Shown here one piece after another: positions 23,255 to 36,471 of a stretch of DNA of 64,000 bases. The notes beneath the pieces are model-generated. The model ran no database searches. It was given only the letters and a program-made list of their open reading frames with translations, and was not told where the DNA came from. The stretch comes from Blastomyces gilchristii SLH14081 (lineage: Eukaryota; Ascomycota; Eurotiomycetes; Onygenales; Ajellomycetaceae). The stretch is taken from assembly GCF_000003855.2 (NCBI RefSeq), contig NW_003101669.1, forward strand, positions 1,554,795 through 1,618,794, read 5' to 3'. The position numbers and the translations under genes are program-made. The first letter of the stretch is position 1; each line of letters starts with the position of its first letter.

Positions 23255-24732
23255 ATCAAGCCTTCGTGTTGCCCTCGATGTTCGTGAATATGTTTAATAT
23301 CCTCCTTTTTTAAGGCTAGGAGCTCGCATATTCCACCACAACATCATGACCCACTGGTTAGATGCTTGCTATCATGTCTTTTATTCGCTAACATTGCTTC
23401 CAGCTTTATTGTATGACTCGCGAACCAAAAACCGCGAATTGAACCGATGTAGTTCAAAGTAGGTGGGCGCTGAAGTGGTCAAATAGTTACAACTTCTTTT
23501 TCCTTTGAGGGCGAAGAGGCGACTCTTTATCAAAAATGCCTTTTGTATATAGATTCCTACTCTGCACAGTTATCAGCATAAGTGTTCTCCATAGTAGGTG
23601 AATGACGTCAATTAAAGCCAACATCCATTAGCTTGAATGCACGTGACTGTTGATGGCCAAGGCGGCCCAGACAGCCTCAACAACATGATATCCAGAGACT
23701 AAAGAGATTCCTATGCGACGAAGAGTTTCAAATATTTTGGGTATGAAAACGTCTTCCTTGGTTGATTCTTCTCAAACACGAGCTGTTTGATATCTTGGCA
23801 CCTGGTTGCGTTTTCAGGGGCTTGCAAAATCGCGCGACGCTTCTCTGACTCGACACCAGAGATCTAACGTTGCCGCGAGTCAGAAAGACAAAGCAAAAAA
23901 ATCTAATAATTGCTGAATCAGTTCTTCTGGTATCTTATAAACCCCTTTATTGCAAAGAGGTATCCTAAGGACATCTTACTCCCACTTTCGCGACTCTAAG
24001 TGTTTGAGAAGCCAGCCCTTGCAGAAACCAGAGCATAAGGGATGGGGGATTTGCAAAACTGATCAGATGACAAAAACTGCTTTTTTCGCCTACCAGAAAA
24101 TATTTTCACCTCACATTGGGAAGAATTGAGATCTTCTATTGGTGGGTTCAAAAGAAAGTGGCAACAAACAGCATACATCCAGATCCTCAAACCTCTGGAA
24201 GGAATGAGTGCGCCAGCCAAAGATGTTATCTCCATTTGAAACCAGCCGTCAGCTTTGCGTAGGCGCCCTAGGCAATGAGACATGGGTTTTTTTTACTCCT
24301 TCAGCATTTCATGATGTTTGACTGCTATGGTGGTCTTTTATTCCCCTTATTTGGTCGCTAACAGCAGCTGAATCCGGGGCACCCCTTCTCCTGAGAGGGG
24401 ACCATTTGTCGTACCGTGCATAACAATACCGGATCCGGTCTTGGGCAACATTTCTATCCCTTCCCCTCGAGTACCTGACTATTCTCTCTTTTCAATGTTT
24501 GGAATTTGTTCTTCTTTTCTCACTTCGATACAGGCGGCCTTCAAGCCCCGGAGGAACAATAACAATAATGCCATTATCCTAAGGACGATATCAAAACAGC
24601 AATAAACCAGCGGAAGAAAAGAGGTATATAGCGAGGTGGAACCCCCTTGCATCAGTTAACGAAGTCAAATGTCCTTCCGCCCTTCTTCAGTAATATTGTT
24701 TTCACACAGGGACTTTAGCCATATTTTGGCTT
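23255..24732. other. GC-balanced intergenic, no gene seen
   Basis: About 1.5 kb of normal-composition sequence. Open frames are under 100 codons with no domain features (for example minus 23996-24283). It should include the GNAT 3' UTR. Confidence 0.5.
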
Positions 24733-26519
24733 TTGGCATTGAGTATACGCTATAGACTTGATTTACGAACCGTTTTTCTTCTATCCCAGCTGGGATCTGA
24801 TTTTGTCGATCTAGTAGGCAGCTGGCCTGTTTACCTCGCTTTACTTACACGCCGTTCCGTGATAATTGGGCAGAAGGGACCGCATACTCATGCCGTTTAC
24901 CGCCAGTTATCTGCTTTAAACAACGCAGACTCTTTTTTGGTCGATTTCAAGGGCGAAGGTTATCGAAGATCACAACTATGCCTTTGATAGTTGAAAATAT
25001 GGCTAGTTTGATTGGGTCTATGGCCGATGAGGGAGATACTCTGAGGCAGCTCATATATCCTACAAAGAGATCAAGATCCAATAAGCACAATACATCTCCT
25101 CGAGCAACGGGTGTTACCGAGAAGAGGAGACGGAATGAGGTCGTTCGCTTTTTCATGTACCGACAGAGCAGGCAGAGCCATATAAGGTTCGCCAGACTGC
25201 AACTTAGCGCACGTGAACCGGAATCAAATACACCCGGCCTCAAGGATAGGGGAGGGACTTGAATCCGAGACTGACAGCGAAGAAAGTCAGGATGATGAGG
25301 GCGATTTGGATGGCGAGGGTATCGACACCAGCGGGGATGAGAACGCGGGAGAGGAGGAAGAACAGCCCAAACCTACCACATTCAGTAGCGGAATACCACC
25401 TGCCGGCACCAGTCCCATCGAGTCTGTAAAGCCAGGAATCGACTCACCAGTAGCCTTGGTCTCCGGAACCATTAACCCATTACCACCTGCAAACACCAGT
25501 CCCAGCGAGACTGAAAAACCAGGAATTGATTCACCAAAAACCTCGGGTTCCGGAACCATTAACCCATCTCCTACAAACTCTGCAAATTCGTCTCCTTCAA
25601 AGGGCGGTTTGGATAGTAGTAATCCTACGCATCTCGCAGTTTTAATGACAGGGATAGTAGGTAAGCAAAGACAATCAGCCCACCTTCGGGACTTCCATTC
25701 AACTTTCATCTAACATTTTACTTGTAACTAGTTGTTGTCTTTTTTATATTCCTTGCAACCTGCGTAATGATAAGGCCTAAAAAGCAGCGGCATCCCGGAG
25801 GGATTTATAGTCGATATCAAGGCCTGCGTCTAAATCTCGGGCTTGCCTCGGGGTATCATAAAGCTCCCGTAATCAAAAATACTAGCATGAAGACCACCGG
25901 TAAACCATACTGGGATGTAGAATCAGCTTCGAAAAACCGTATACCCCTTCTGTCAGGTCGAAACTGCACAACACTGAAGAGAAACACACTTCTATATTTC
26001 GGAAAGCCCTCACTGGAGCAAAGTCAAGCATCCCTCACATCAAGCCCAGACCTAAATCTCTCGTGTTACGAGGCCACAATTCCGCTTTTGGGCTCCCAAA
26101 GGTTGTACCAGTCCATAAGGAATACAACCCCTAGCCAAGGCTCACACTGTCGATTCTCACAGGTCTCCGACTTTGCTTGCAAAGGGCCAAGAAAATGAGC
26201 ACGCCCAGGATATTCTACCTTCGGGATTCACATCTAAGTTTTCACGGACGAATGCGTCAGCAACGAACACGCACACAAGATCATCGGTACATACACCGAA
26301 TGCTTTACACTATACACCTAGAGTCGATGAGAGCGATGCGGTAACGGTACTTACAGAAGACACCGAACCTATCCGCTTCAGAAGCACGACGAGTTGGGTG
26401 TTGCAGCAATAGGTCAAGAACCAGCATCACGCCCAATTGAACCCGGATAAGCCCAAACGACCACCTAGTGATATGGACTTCTCAATTTCGGAGGATTCCC
26501 ATGTCCCAACTGGGGTTTA
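24733..26519 (+). pseudogene. Single-pass membrane protein locus with frame disruptions
   Basis: Protein-like sequence runs across this interval but jumps frame several times. The parts, in order: a Cys/Trp-containing segment (about 24843-24960), a basic stretch, an acidic Glu/Asp tract and a Pro/Ser/Thr-rich low-complexity stalk (25256-25640, with a repeat of GIDSP/GTINP units). Then comes a transmembrane helix split by a 71-bp intron (25661-25731, GTAAGC...CTAG). Joining the exons gives a run of hydrophobic residues (LAVLMTGIV, then VVVFFIFLATCV) followed by the stop-transfer IRPKKQR. A polar cytoplasmic tail ends near 26519 at SEDSHVPTGV. Frame changes occur at short homopolymers near 25247 (G run), 25935 (A run) and 26128 (C run), with further ones near 26380 and 26440. 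It is either a decaying gene or sequencing error. The family is not recognised. Confidence 0.5.
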
Positions 26520-27223
26520 ACCAGGCCTTGCAATATGAAATTACGTACACAAGCCTCACTTTTCAAGTTAAAGTTGCCCCTCGGGGCTATGTGGTTCTGG
26601 TCTTTTCAAGGTGTAGCTTGAGGGCTCCAGATTCCATGTTTGTATCATCCACCGTCTTCCTACTAGTTACTCATTGGAATTGAAGATGCTGAACGAAAGA
26701 GAGAGGATCAGGTCAGATAGTACTTTGTTTGTCCACGCTTCGTTTTCCATCCATCAACACAGCTTATAGCGCAAGAAGCATATGCTTTCGTGATAATTTT
26801 CCTCTCCTTGTTTCCTTACTATTCTATTGATTTCGCGTCTATTCCGTTGCCTTTGAACAAAAGTAATGAATTGAGCACACTTCTGTAGCATTAGTATGTA
26901 TGCACATTACATTTATGTAACTAGCAGCACTCAGACTGAAAATATAGGTTTGCTTTCCCCTTGCACTTGTATTGCAGGGTCCTAAAACAACAGAAACCAT
27001 ACCAGAAATGACTCTGAGCTGCTGTGATTTAGTATTTAAGACCAGTTTAAAGGAGCCTTGATTCACACCTTTAAATTCCCTTTCAGCTCCAACTATACAT
27101 AAAGTGATGTTTATCTACTTGACAGGGAGATCATATAATCTCCTGTCTACGCCTGCCCAGTCAGCCAAGTGTTATATTGCCGATCTATGTATCGGCTTTT
27201 CAAAAAAATAAAAATAAAAAATA

Positions 27224-27261
<38 letters not shown>

Positions 27262-27372
27262 AGTAAACGTCGCAGAAAAGCATAAAAAACTCCGTTTCCC
27301 TAGGCCACGGCCCTGAATTGTACCAGTAGTCCTGACTAATTGGACTCTTAATGCAGGAAGCAGGCCTCCGCC
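26520..27372. other. Intergenic, no gene seen
   Basis: GC-balanced DNA between the membrane-protein locus and the 27.4-kb MITE. It contains an (AT)n microsatellite at about 27227-27258 preceded by an A-rich stretch. No coding signal is visible. Confidence 0.5.
27227..27258. repeat. (AT)n microsatellite
   Basis: About 32 bp of alternating AT immediately left of the MITE region. Confidence 0.9.
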
Positions 27373-28095
27373 CAGGAAGCAGAAAACTTGACCTCGCTAA
27401 GTGCGCCACTTGACCTTGTTACATAATCATGACACTGACCTCACACAATACAGTAATAATCAGTTGATAATTGACTTTCAATCTTTCAATTCACTCATTT
27501 ATTCATTCATTCAGCTCATCAATCAATCAAAAAGCATGTATAGCTGATTCATAATCAATTAAATAAATAGATAAATTCATATAGAATATAAAGAGATATT
27601 TTACAGAATTTTAAAATATATTAAGATAAAAATATTTAATAATTAATTTTAAATTGATTTTAAATTGATTATTAATTAATTATAGTAATAAAAATAAATT
27701 CAATCTATATATTTAAGTAATTAACAATTGATTGAAAATCAATTAATAATCAATTCAGTGTAAATTATATAAATACTTACTTTATTATTAAATTCAAGAA
27801 TAATTTCAGTATTAAATTGATTTTAAATTGATTTTAAATTGATTTTGAATTGATTGTAGAATTGATGGTAAATAATTGAGTGGTTTCAAATTACAAGAAA
27901 AGATGTATTGAGCGAGGTCAGGTAGTGGCACAGGCCACAATTTGTGTAGGCTACTGGGGCAAAAGAGCTCAATCACCACCAGCGCACTGCTGGTAGAAGG
28001 GCCGACCAACCGCGGGACCCCCAACAATTTGCGAGGTCAGCTTACATAACGAGGTCAGGTGGCGCACTTAGCGAGGTCAAGTTTTCTGTATACAC
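27373..28095. mobile_element. Mutator-like MITE with 9-bp target duplication
   Basis: A 723-bp element. Inverted termini share AGAAAACTTGACCTCGCTAA and continue with few mismatches for about 45 bp (left 27381-27426, right about 28044-28089). The element is bracketed by an exact 9-bp direct repeat, GCCTCCGCC (27364-27372 and 28096-28104), as MULE elements produce. The outermost 8 bases at each end do not match well, so the true ends could be a few bases further in. A GAGGTCA motif or its complement recurs at least seven times near the ends, suggesting transposase-binding sites. The middle (27430-27900) is AT-rich with repeated TTTTAAATTGA, while the right arm is GC-rich. No transposase is encoded. 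Confidence 0.65.
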
Positions 28096-28104
28096 GCCTC
28101 CGCC

Positions 28105-31100
28105 AGTGCTTGATGCTGAGATCATTTTGTGTCAATCATAGCCAATGCGCGCTTTCGAGCGAGCGCATCTTTTGTTTCTGATCAGCGTCTTACGGGATAA
28201 TATGCAGAGGGATGCAAGCCATTTGTCCCCCTTTTCCGCGTTCTCTACGAGGTTGCAAACCCGGAACCCGCGATCAGCAGCCACTTTGGCCTACGCATAA
28301 TTTATCGTACGATGTTAAATTTAGCAATAAGTGGCCGAGCTCAGGCCCAAAGTATCTGGAACAAGCATGAAGAGCAGGCGAAACAAGCGAAGAATGTCCG
28401 TACAAGAACCAAACAAGTTGAAAGGGATGAAGAGGCTTCAAATATCAATAACTAACAACATTAGCTAAGTTACCCCTTTATGCAAAACACAAACTCATAT
28501 TCTCAACACCGATATATATATAAAAATATACTTCTGGGTATGAATGATATCCGTGATAGCTAATTGCTACACAAGGGAACAATAGAAGGTAATCATTATT
28601 ATTATTGCAAATTGAACCATCACCAAATGTCAGTTGTCCATCCTTCTCTAAATAACTTATCTGATTGCTACGTTGCAATATTTGAGCAACTCGAAGGAGA
28701 ATTTCAACGCTCAGGGGAGGGGAAACAACGCCTCCTGATCAGCAAATACTAAGAGCAATGATAGCTAGCCGCATCATTCGGCGTATAATGTAAATAAACG
28801 ATAGGTTTATTGTCACCTCGGACATACGATTGCCAACCAACTGGCTGAAACGCTATCATATATTTCAATGCTGTCTGGTGGCCTCACTATACCTTTCTTA
28901 CTACTACGCTTGTAACCGGCGAAGCCATGGAAAATACATATGAAATATTATAGAAATATTATAGATGATATTTGGAATTATCCATTTCTAGGTTTTCAGG
29001 AGTAACCAATTATTTGGCCAGCACGATCTAGCTAGACAAGGAAAGGAAGTGAATGAGCAGAATCAGAAATTCCCGCCTAAATTCGCTTCATCAAAACCAT
29101 ATCAGGAAGTAGATTCCAAGACCGCGTCTTTGAAGTCACTAATATAGCAAGTGATATAGCACAGCAGACAGCAGCGAGGTGTGCAAGAATGAAAAACGTT
29201 ATTGGCGCGTAGGACTGTCCGAGAACAGCAACATCTGTGGTCGATAACATATCACTGGGGGAACAAACAGGAAGCCGCCCCTTCCGTTCTCTCCTCGTGT
29301 ATTTCAAAAGTTGTTGGCACTCCATTAATGTGATGCCCATCCTTAGCGAAATAAGGTATCATTTGACAGAAGAATCGCCAATCAAGACGTAGCAATTCTT
29401 ATTAATACTCCACGAGGGTATAAAGCTGAACCATATAGTGCACTTAGATTCATGGTAATATAGGACCCAGATTGAGGCGCCTCGCGTAGAGCGTTGTGCC
29501 AGCTCTGCCTGGATACAAGTGACCCCCCCCCCCCCAGCTCGCATCGGCCGGAGCCCCCATTAGTTCAAGGTCTTATTAGACTGTATCAATGTGGGCCAGA
29601 CTGGTGCTTCTTGCATGCTTGTAACAAAATTTTGGGCCATGAAGAGTAGGGGGGGTATAGATATAGGAGTTATAAGCCTATCAGAGAATATTAGTCACTA
29701 TACGAGGGAGGGATGGAGAAATGCGTTCCAGTTATTTTTTCTTAAAAGCAGACTCTATAGCTTACCGTTCGAATAGGCACGTTCTGATTACTCAAAAAAT
29801 GGCTGGCTAGCAAGAGTAATTCGGTGACGTACTGGAGCAAAGAGTCCGGCCGCGCAAATGAGTATGAGGGTGTCTGGATGATAGCAATCGGCCCGCGTTC
29901 CGGCTCAACCATGATAAGGAATACTCGCAAGTTAAGATCGGTCATGAGCCGTGCAAATATGCTAGGGATATTGCGGGGGAACAGGGGTTATGGAGAATTT
30001 CCAACGTGACAACGTTTGATCACCGACTCCTTGCAACGCCCGAAGGCTAATGCAGTACGAATACATGTGTGGAAATGATGTATTAAGGACAGGGGAGATG
30101 CCACCAAAACAGTTATGACGAGTCAATAGGAACGAATGAAGCCAGGTATGTGCTATATGCGGGTCTCCGTCACTTCTCACCCCTTGAAGCGCGAAGAACC
30201 AGTCCAAACCACTAAAAACAAGAAACCCAAGAAACTCACAGACCATTTCTCCACCATCCTTTCCCTAGAAAACGCCCCTAGCCGCAAAATAAATAGGGAA
30301 TTTAAATCCCAGCGAATGACCAGTGGGACTTTGCAGTCCGCGATAACGCCTCATAATGTATACCCAATGATCAAATGGAAAAATAATTGTGTCAACGACT
30401 ACAAGGAGACCCCTGTTCAGATATTAATATTAACCCTTGTACAATGAAGGTTTATAAGGCATGGGTCAAACAACTCAAAAAGCTTGGGATTATGTAAAAG
30501 CTGAGAAGTGTTTCCCGATCGCGTCAAGCAGTCAAGGAAAAGACGAGATAGAAAAGAAATCGAGGTAAAAGGGAAGAGGGAGGCAAGGCAAAATAAAAAG
30601 TCGGCCAAGTGCATAATTTAGAAGGAATGAGTCGTACCTGGATAGTTGATTACTGCAATTATTAAAGAACATTCCGGGTAACAGTGTCTCCCTGTCTCGG
30701 GACGCATTGGAGGTAATGAGCCGGGTTGGAAAACGGTTGGTCTAATCCTAGCGTTTGCAAAGACGACATTGACCAACGACCACGATAAATCTTTCATGGG
30801 GGCTCCCGTCGCATCGGACTCCGCTAGATCCATCAGTCGAAATACGGAAGAAATGGTTTGCTGGATCCCGACAGGCGCTGTAGATGTAAAAGTTTTTGAA
30901 GAAGTTGCACATTGCAAGAAGTTCGATAGGCCAAGGGCGAGTTGAAACTTCATAGCTATTAGCAATTTGGAAGTCTCCATAAAGCACAAAAGGGACTTTG
31001 TCATACCTAAATTTTCGGAGGGAGAGGAGTGAATTTGTTGCAGTAACAATGCTAGAAGGTATCCTGTAGAAAGTGGGTATTCGAGGACATACCCTTCCCT

Positions 31101-32856
31101 CTTTGTAGGATCTTATAGAAGCATGAAGGGCAACGGTGCAACCTGGTTACACCTCAAGGTGGTCTCAAAATTCTCCATTGGCAGGAAACAAGAAAGGCAA
31201 CCTTCACGGAATTGGCCAGGATAAATTAATCAGATTGCTGAAAGTCTATTTAAACAAGGCAATCTGAAGTTTCTGGAGTTTACAAAGAATATCATCTCCC
31301 GGTCGATCCAGTGGGGGTTGTCGGCGATCGAGAGGGACGGTGGCTAAAGATTGACGATCCAAGGATATGCCAGGGATGCCACGAGAAAAATGTGGCTGTT
31401 TATTTGTATTATTGCACGAATAATAAAAAGAGTTGTACAGCAATCGCGAAGCGGGAAAACCTTGTAGGGCTCCGGATAACACGCATTATTAGCCCCACGG
31501 GGAACTGCAATGTACTCTTGCTATCTGGACCGCTTAAAGGCCGGAGAACTCAACACATCGAGTCATATAAAAATAAAGTTCGGCTGAAACCTCTAGGAAG
31601 TATTCAATATGTAAAACTTGCGCGAAGGTTTGTTAACGGCACGTCACATCGGCAAATTTAAACCGTAAACGCGAAGAGATTGAAGAATTTGATATGGACG
31701 ACGATCAAGGGCATACCACATTGAGAACACCTGAAATGGCACAGATCACCATCTGAACAGACAACATCAAGTTGTGCATGCATATCGCTCCACAATGGGT
31801 CGGAACACTGGATCCCTCATTTTTCCCACTGTTCTTGTTCCGCGTGGCGTAAATCTCAAACGTGGTTAGAGTTGATTGAAGGTACATTGATGCCTTAAGA
31901 TTAACTTCGACAGACCGATTAATACAGGCACATAAAAACATTGAAGCAAGCCAAGCGTCCGAACATACTTCTCGGACGGATAATAAATAACAGGGATTGT
32001 TTTTCATCCTTGCAGGAGCTATGATATCAAGATGTCCCAGCCTTGAGGGGATCTACAGCTTGCTGACAATGACAAGCCCAAACAAATGGCGTTGTTGGCT
32101 GACTAGATTTCTCTAACTTGAGACGCCAGGATCCATACATTTAGTTGTTTGAAGGCTTGGCCATAGTGGCACCGACAGGGTCGGTGTGTGGTCCTTCATT
32201 TTTGAAAAAGTCCTTGCGGAAATGAGCTGCACCCGTATTGACCGCAGAAGAGAGCAGCATAATGAAGGTGACAATTAACAGAGCGCAACGAACCCTATCC
32301 TGAAGGAACGAGCAGAAATGGTCCGTGATGCCAGACGCGCCAACACGACATCATTCAGCATCTAGGCATCTATCACGAACAGGTTGTTGTAAAGTAGGTA
32401 GTGATACGATACTGAAGCGACGCGGAGTCGTTTTAAACTTTAGAGGCACTAGTCCACATTTAGAATAGGTTCTATTTTTGGGGCTCGCTGAGCAAAAGCG
32501 CAATATTTGTCAGACCGACCCGTAACTCGCTGCCCCAAAATAGCAATTTCCAACGTCAACCTTGAAACATCGTCCTACCCACGCTAATCGTCTTCCAATT
32601 TTCTATCTTAGTCGTTCATTGCCAACGTCCTTTGTTATTATCGACAGGACGGATTCTAGCCGAGCCGTAAAGTCTGTAATCTGGACGCAATGACCCTCTA
32701 GGTCTGACCTCTCTTTGCTCTCTATCCTCCTGTGCTGTCACCCCGCTTGCCGTTTCTCCTTGACACCTTTGGCGCCTTCGTTAACGCGAATATACCCTAC
32801 TGCCTTCTCATTTGACTGAAGTAGCACGCGGGTCGACGATCCGCTCCAAGTAGACA
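28105..32856. other. Long intergenic region upstream of chs7
   Basis: About 4.7 kb of GC-balanced sequence. Open frames reach 143 codons (minus 30618-31049; plus 31311-31661 with 116) but show no domain, no intron-joined continuation that I can defend, and no repeat structure. They could be decayed genes. A C14-class homopolymer lies at 29522-29535. The 200 bp before 32857 is pyrimidine-rich, as in many fungal promoters and leaders, and should contain the chs7 promoter. Confidence 0.45.
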
Positions 32857-34009
32857 ATGGGCTTCGGTGACTTTGATTTCATATGTCGGCAGGCATCGAT
32901 CCCTCTATGCTCTTTGGTCGGGCCTCCCTCAACGGTGACGAACGGCGCACGGGGCTATCTAGCCAACTGCTACTCCAGGAATATCGAAGTCGCAAATACG
33001 ATCATCTTTCAGGGAGCTACTGGTGTTGCGCATATTGCTGCTCTGGTAATGACGGTGATCATGGTAATCCATGTACGGTCGAAATTTACGGCTGTGGGTA
33101 CGTATGAAACTTGCCCGGAAATTGAGAATGGATGATCTAGATGACCATATGATTCTAATACGGATTTGGACTCGTTTTTTTAGGTCGAAAGGAAATTATC
33201 ACGTTCTTCTACCTTTACATGGCCTTGACGATGTTTTCGCTTGTCCTTGATTCCGGCGCTATTCCCCCTGGAAATGCTGTCTTCCCGTACTTTGCAGCCG
33301 TGCAGAACGGTCTAACATCCGCCCTCTGTACTTGCTTGCTCATCAATGGATTTGTGGGATTCCAGCTCTATGAGGATGGGACGACATTATCAGTTTGGCT
33401 TCTTCGACTAGCATCCCTGGGAATGTTCTCTGTTTCCTTCGCGATTTCGTTACTAACTTTCAAGGGATGGGCTGGGCTCTCGCCGACGAGAACTGCTGGG
33501 TTATTCGTCGTGTTGTATATCCTGAATGCACTTTGCCTGATCATCTATCTACTAATGCAGGTTATTCTTGTCGTGAATACTCTACAAGATCGATGGCCAT
33601 TGGGCCACATCGCTTTTGGCACATTCTTTTTCCTCATCGGGCAAGTGATTCTATACGTCTTCAGCGAAACCATCTGCGAAAATGTTCAACACTATCTGGA
33701 TGGCCTTTTCTTTGCAACTATTTGCAATCTTCTAGGAGTTATGATGGTTTATAAGGTACGCGAATCTTGCTCTTTCTTCCCGCCACACGCTATGCCATTG
33801 CTGAGCTAACATTTGAATAGTATTGGGACTCCATCACGAAAGAAGATCTTGAATTCTCAGTCGGTGTTAAACAGAATAACTGGGAAGTTAAAGAACTTCT
33901 AGAAGATGACCGAAGGGCTACTGTTTACCATGACAACAACTCCGAATACGCCAGCAGCTTGTACCACCAGCGAACGTCCATCTACGGCGGTGTCCCAACG
34001 AACTACTGA
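32857..34009 (+). CDS. chs7: Chitin synthase export chaperone Chs7
   Basis: An endoplasmic-reticulum membrane chaperone that lets chitin synthase (Chs3-type) fold and leave the ER, and so supports cell-wall chitin synthesis. Three exons: 32857-33097, 33184-33755 and 33821-34009, giving 333 residues, the usual family length. Both introns (86 and 65 bp) have GTACG donors and AG acceptors, and the joins keep frame (KFTAVG|RKEI and MVYK|YWDS). Family hallmarks are [10 protein letters not shown] at the start, [61 protein letters not shown] and the C-terminal [14 protein letters not shown] block. About seven hydrophobic segments span the middle. The C-terminus is polar, Tyr/Ser-rich and cytosolic. 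No damage is visible. It is convergent with the hydrolase at 34911. Confidence 0.95.
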
Positions 34010-34910
34010 AGCCATCCAATTGAAACTAATATCTTTGCTATTGTCATATTCTCATAGATTGTCACATTACTCCAGCCCCTCTCTCTAGGAGGATTCCTTT
34101 TTATCTTTGTTGCTCTTGGCCGTTCTAGCCTCATTTTCCTACAGGCTTTCTAATTTTCAACGACATCTTAATGCTTGGTGTTCTATTTGGGTTATATTGG
34201 CTGCCTCCAATTTTTCTTTTATCTTTTCTCTCCCTCTATATCTTGTTTTTTTCTTTGTTTTCTTTGTTTTATTTTTTATTTTATTTCAACATTTTTGCAA
34301 ATCCCTTCATGTATCAGCAAGACAAGTCACATATATATTAGTACTTTACTGTTTATCACTCACAGAGACATTTTAATAATCACAGCCCTGCTTTGAAAAA
34401 TCCACACCTCTTCCCTTTTCCTTTCCTTTATTACTGACTCCCACTCCTGTATGTGGGAACGAAATACCTGCCGAGTCCACATTATATTTCCGAATCAATT
34501 GTCCCTAGAATTAGAAGACGCCATCATGTGCAATTTTCCCAAGTTGTTTGCATTTAAATGTTGAAAGTTAGCTAGTCCTATATCATGTATAAAACAAATG
34601 CTTTATCGCATACGGAATTTCAGAGCATAGATGGCACAAAAGATGTCTCATTCTTCGTTGAGAACGCGAGATACTCTGATTAGGCATAGCCATGACCGTT
34701 GCCTTGATCAGTACCGATGTATAGTAAAACACCCTACTGTAGAAACATAATAATAACCCTTCCCTGGCAATCATTCCCTTTTCCTTATTCAAGTGTATCA
34801 TTCAATCGTGTATTCCTCGCACCTCGCATAAAAATACAGCATAACGCCCGCTTGAAACAAATTCAACTTCGGAAAGAGTGAGCAAGAAATTTGGACTCCG
34901 GAAATCCGTC
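34010..34910. other. Convergent 3' intergenic region
   Basis: Lies between the ends of chs7 (plus) and the alpha/beta hydrolase (minus). It is T-rich after 34200. No further gene is seen; it should hold both 3' UTRs. Confidence 0.6.
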
Positions 34911-36471
34911 CTAATCTACAAGAACAACATCATCTTCGCCTTCCACAAACTCTTTCCCTTCATCCTGGCCACGGTTCGACCCAGGGCTGTTGCTTTTTGG
35001 GTTACTGGAACTACCGCGACCACCACCAGCGCGGGTAGCTTTCAAGTACCACCCTCGATCGACCCATCCAGTCAGCAGCTCGCAAGCCTGCTGAGCGAGA
35101 TCATAGAAGGATGGATTTTCCACGGACGAAAACATGCTCATGTGCGCTTTTGTTTCATCATTTGCTTTATCATTCGTGGCCTTTATCCACTTGATCCCCG
35201 ACATATCGCTATATTTTGCCTTGATGTCACCTTTATTTTCGCCCTCATCAACATCAGCCGGGAGGTTGCAGAATGTTCGCATCTTCGAGCGCAATATATA
35301 CCGACTGAGATAGGAAGCTGTGGAAGAAGTGTTGCTGCTGCTGCTAGCTGGGACGGCGACTGCCCCCTCCCCTAAACATGTGTAAAAATCTGCACAGCCG
35401 ATCCCTCGTTCCTGCTGCAGTCTTGCGGTCGCCGATACGCGCCGTCGTAGTTCTTCAGGCCGTGCGAGACACCCAACAAACTCTAAGTGTGAGGTAGCCC
35501 AGCTCCAGCCTTCTAAAAATTTATTGCGCTGAGAATATAAAGCAGCTGCTCCACCGGCTGCAACTGCGCCTGCAGCTCCCGCATACATCGCGTAGCGTCC
35601 CCAGCGTTGCCAGGACGGCGTGGCAGCAGCATCATCTGTGGAGGAAGTCATGCTAGATGTACTCGTAGCTGGAGGAAGAGCGGATGCGCCGGATCGACTA
35701 TTTCCGTCGGCTACAGGTGTGCTTCTAGCCATATTTTCACTTTTCTTCGCAGCTCCCCATCCAAATACACCAGCTACCTCTGAAATCGCTCCGTACGCAG
35801 CAGTGGCCGTTCTATAATGATTTTCAGCTGTGTATGAGACAACTCCTGGCGCGATACCAAGGAACGGGGTATCGAATGCAAGCAATCCTTGGATGTGAGG
35901 AAACATAAAAGCGTTGGCTTCTACAGGCTTGCCCTCCGCCCCTGACCTCTTCGAGGGTGAAATATTTGACGGAGTGGGTAAGAGTTGTTCTGACGCTAGA
36001 AGGAGCAAAGTCTCTGCGCCAACAATCCCACCCATCGAATGTCCAACTAAAAAGACATGTACAGACGGGTCGACAGTGGGAGACGGTGCTTCATTTGCGA
36101 CTTCTATGTCTATAACCGTGTTTTGGAGCCTGTGTACAACTTCACACGTTAGATGCTGTTAATTTCTCCCGGATATCAAGCACAAGCCAATATGGAACGA
36201 ACCATTCTCGAAATCTAGCCACACACCCGTTTAAATCCCCCTTCGTCTCAAACTTCGGGTACACCGCTACGGTGACCTCTATATTCGGCAGCGCATGGTT
36301 GACTAAGGCGCGCAGATGATCAGGGAAGCTTCCAAATGTATCCTCTCCGCCCTATTGACTGCGCTGTTAATATTACCAAAGCTCCTCCCATCCGTAATGC
36401 GCGAGGCGGCGGCGCGAGGGGTGGCACACCTTGAAACCGTGGATAAATACCAAAAGAAGGGTTCTCTTCAT
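34911..36471 (-). CDS. Alpha/beta hydrolase (lipase-like, DUF676-type)
   Basis: Predicted 469-residue serine hydrolase, probably acting on an ester or lipid; the substrate is unknown. Exons on the minus strand: 36430-36471, 36203-36351 and 34911-36129, with introns of 78 and 73 bp. The second intron has a CTAAC branch-like motif and splits a Trp codon. The start MKRTLLLVFIHGFKGG gives the beta-strand and oxyanion HGF turn. The nucleophile elbow is GHSMGG at residues 93-98 (Ser95), and LAFDTPFLG (about 146-154) is another conserved fold element. A Gly/Ala-rich hydrophobic segment near residues 240-263 (AMYAGAAGAVAAGGAAALY) could be a membrane helix. It is preceded by a Ser/Thr-rich linker and followed by a polar tail ending in an acidic EGEDDVVLVD. 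I cannot assign the catalytic Asp and His with certainty. It lies downstream of, and in the same direction as, the thioesterase gene. Confidence 0.8.

Noticed and set aside
25287..25709. 140-codon minus-strand frame
   Set aside because: Mirrors the Pro/Ser-rich stalk of the plus-strand membrane protein; low complexity.
30618..31049. 143-codon minus-strand frame
   Set aside because: No family recognised and no supported splice continuation; kept only as a mention in the intergenic entry.
34878..35375. 165-codon plus-strand frame opposite the alpha/beta hydrolase
   Set aside because: Antisense shadow with no domain; the minus strand has the GHSMGG hydrolase.
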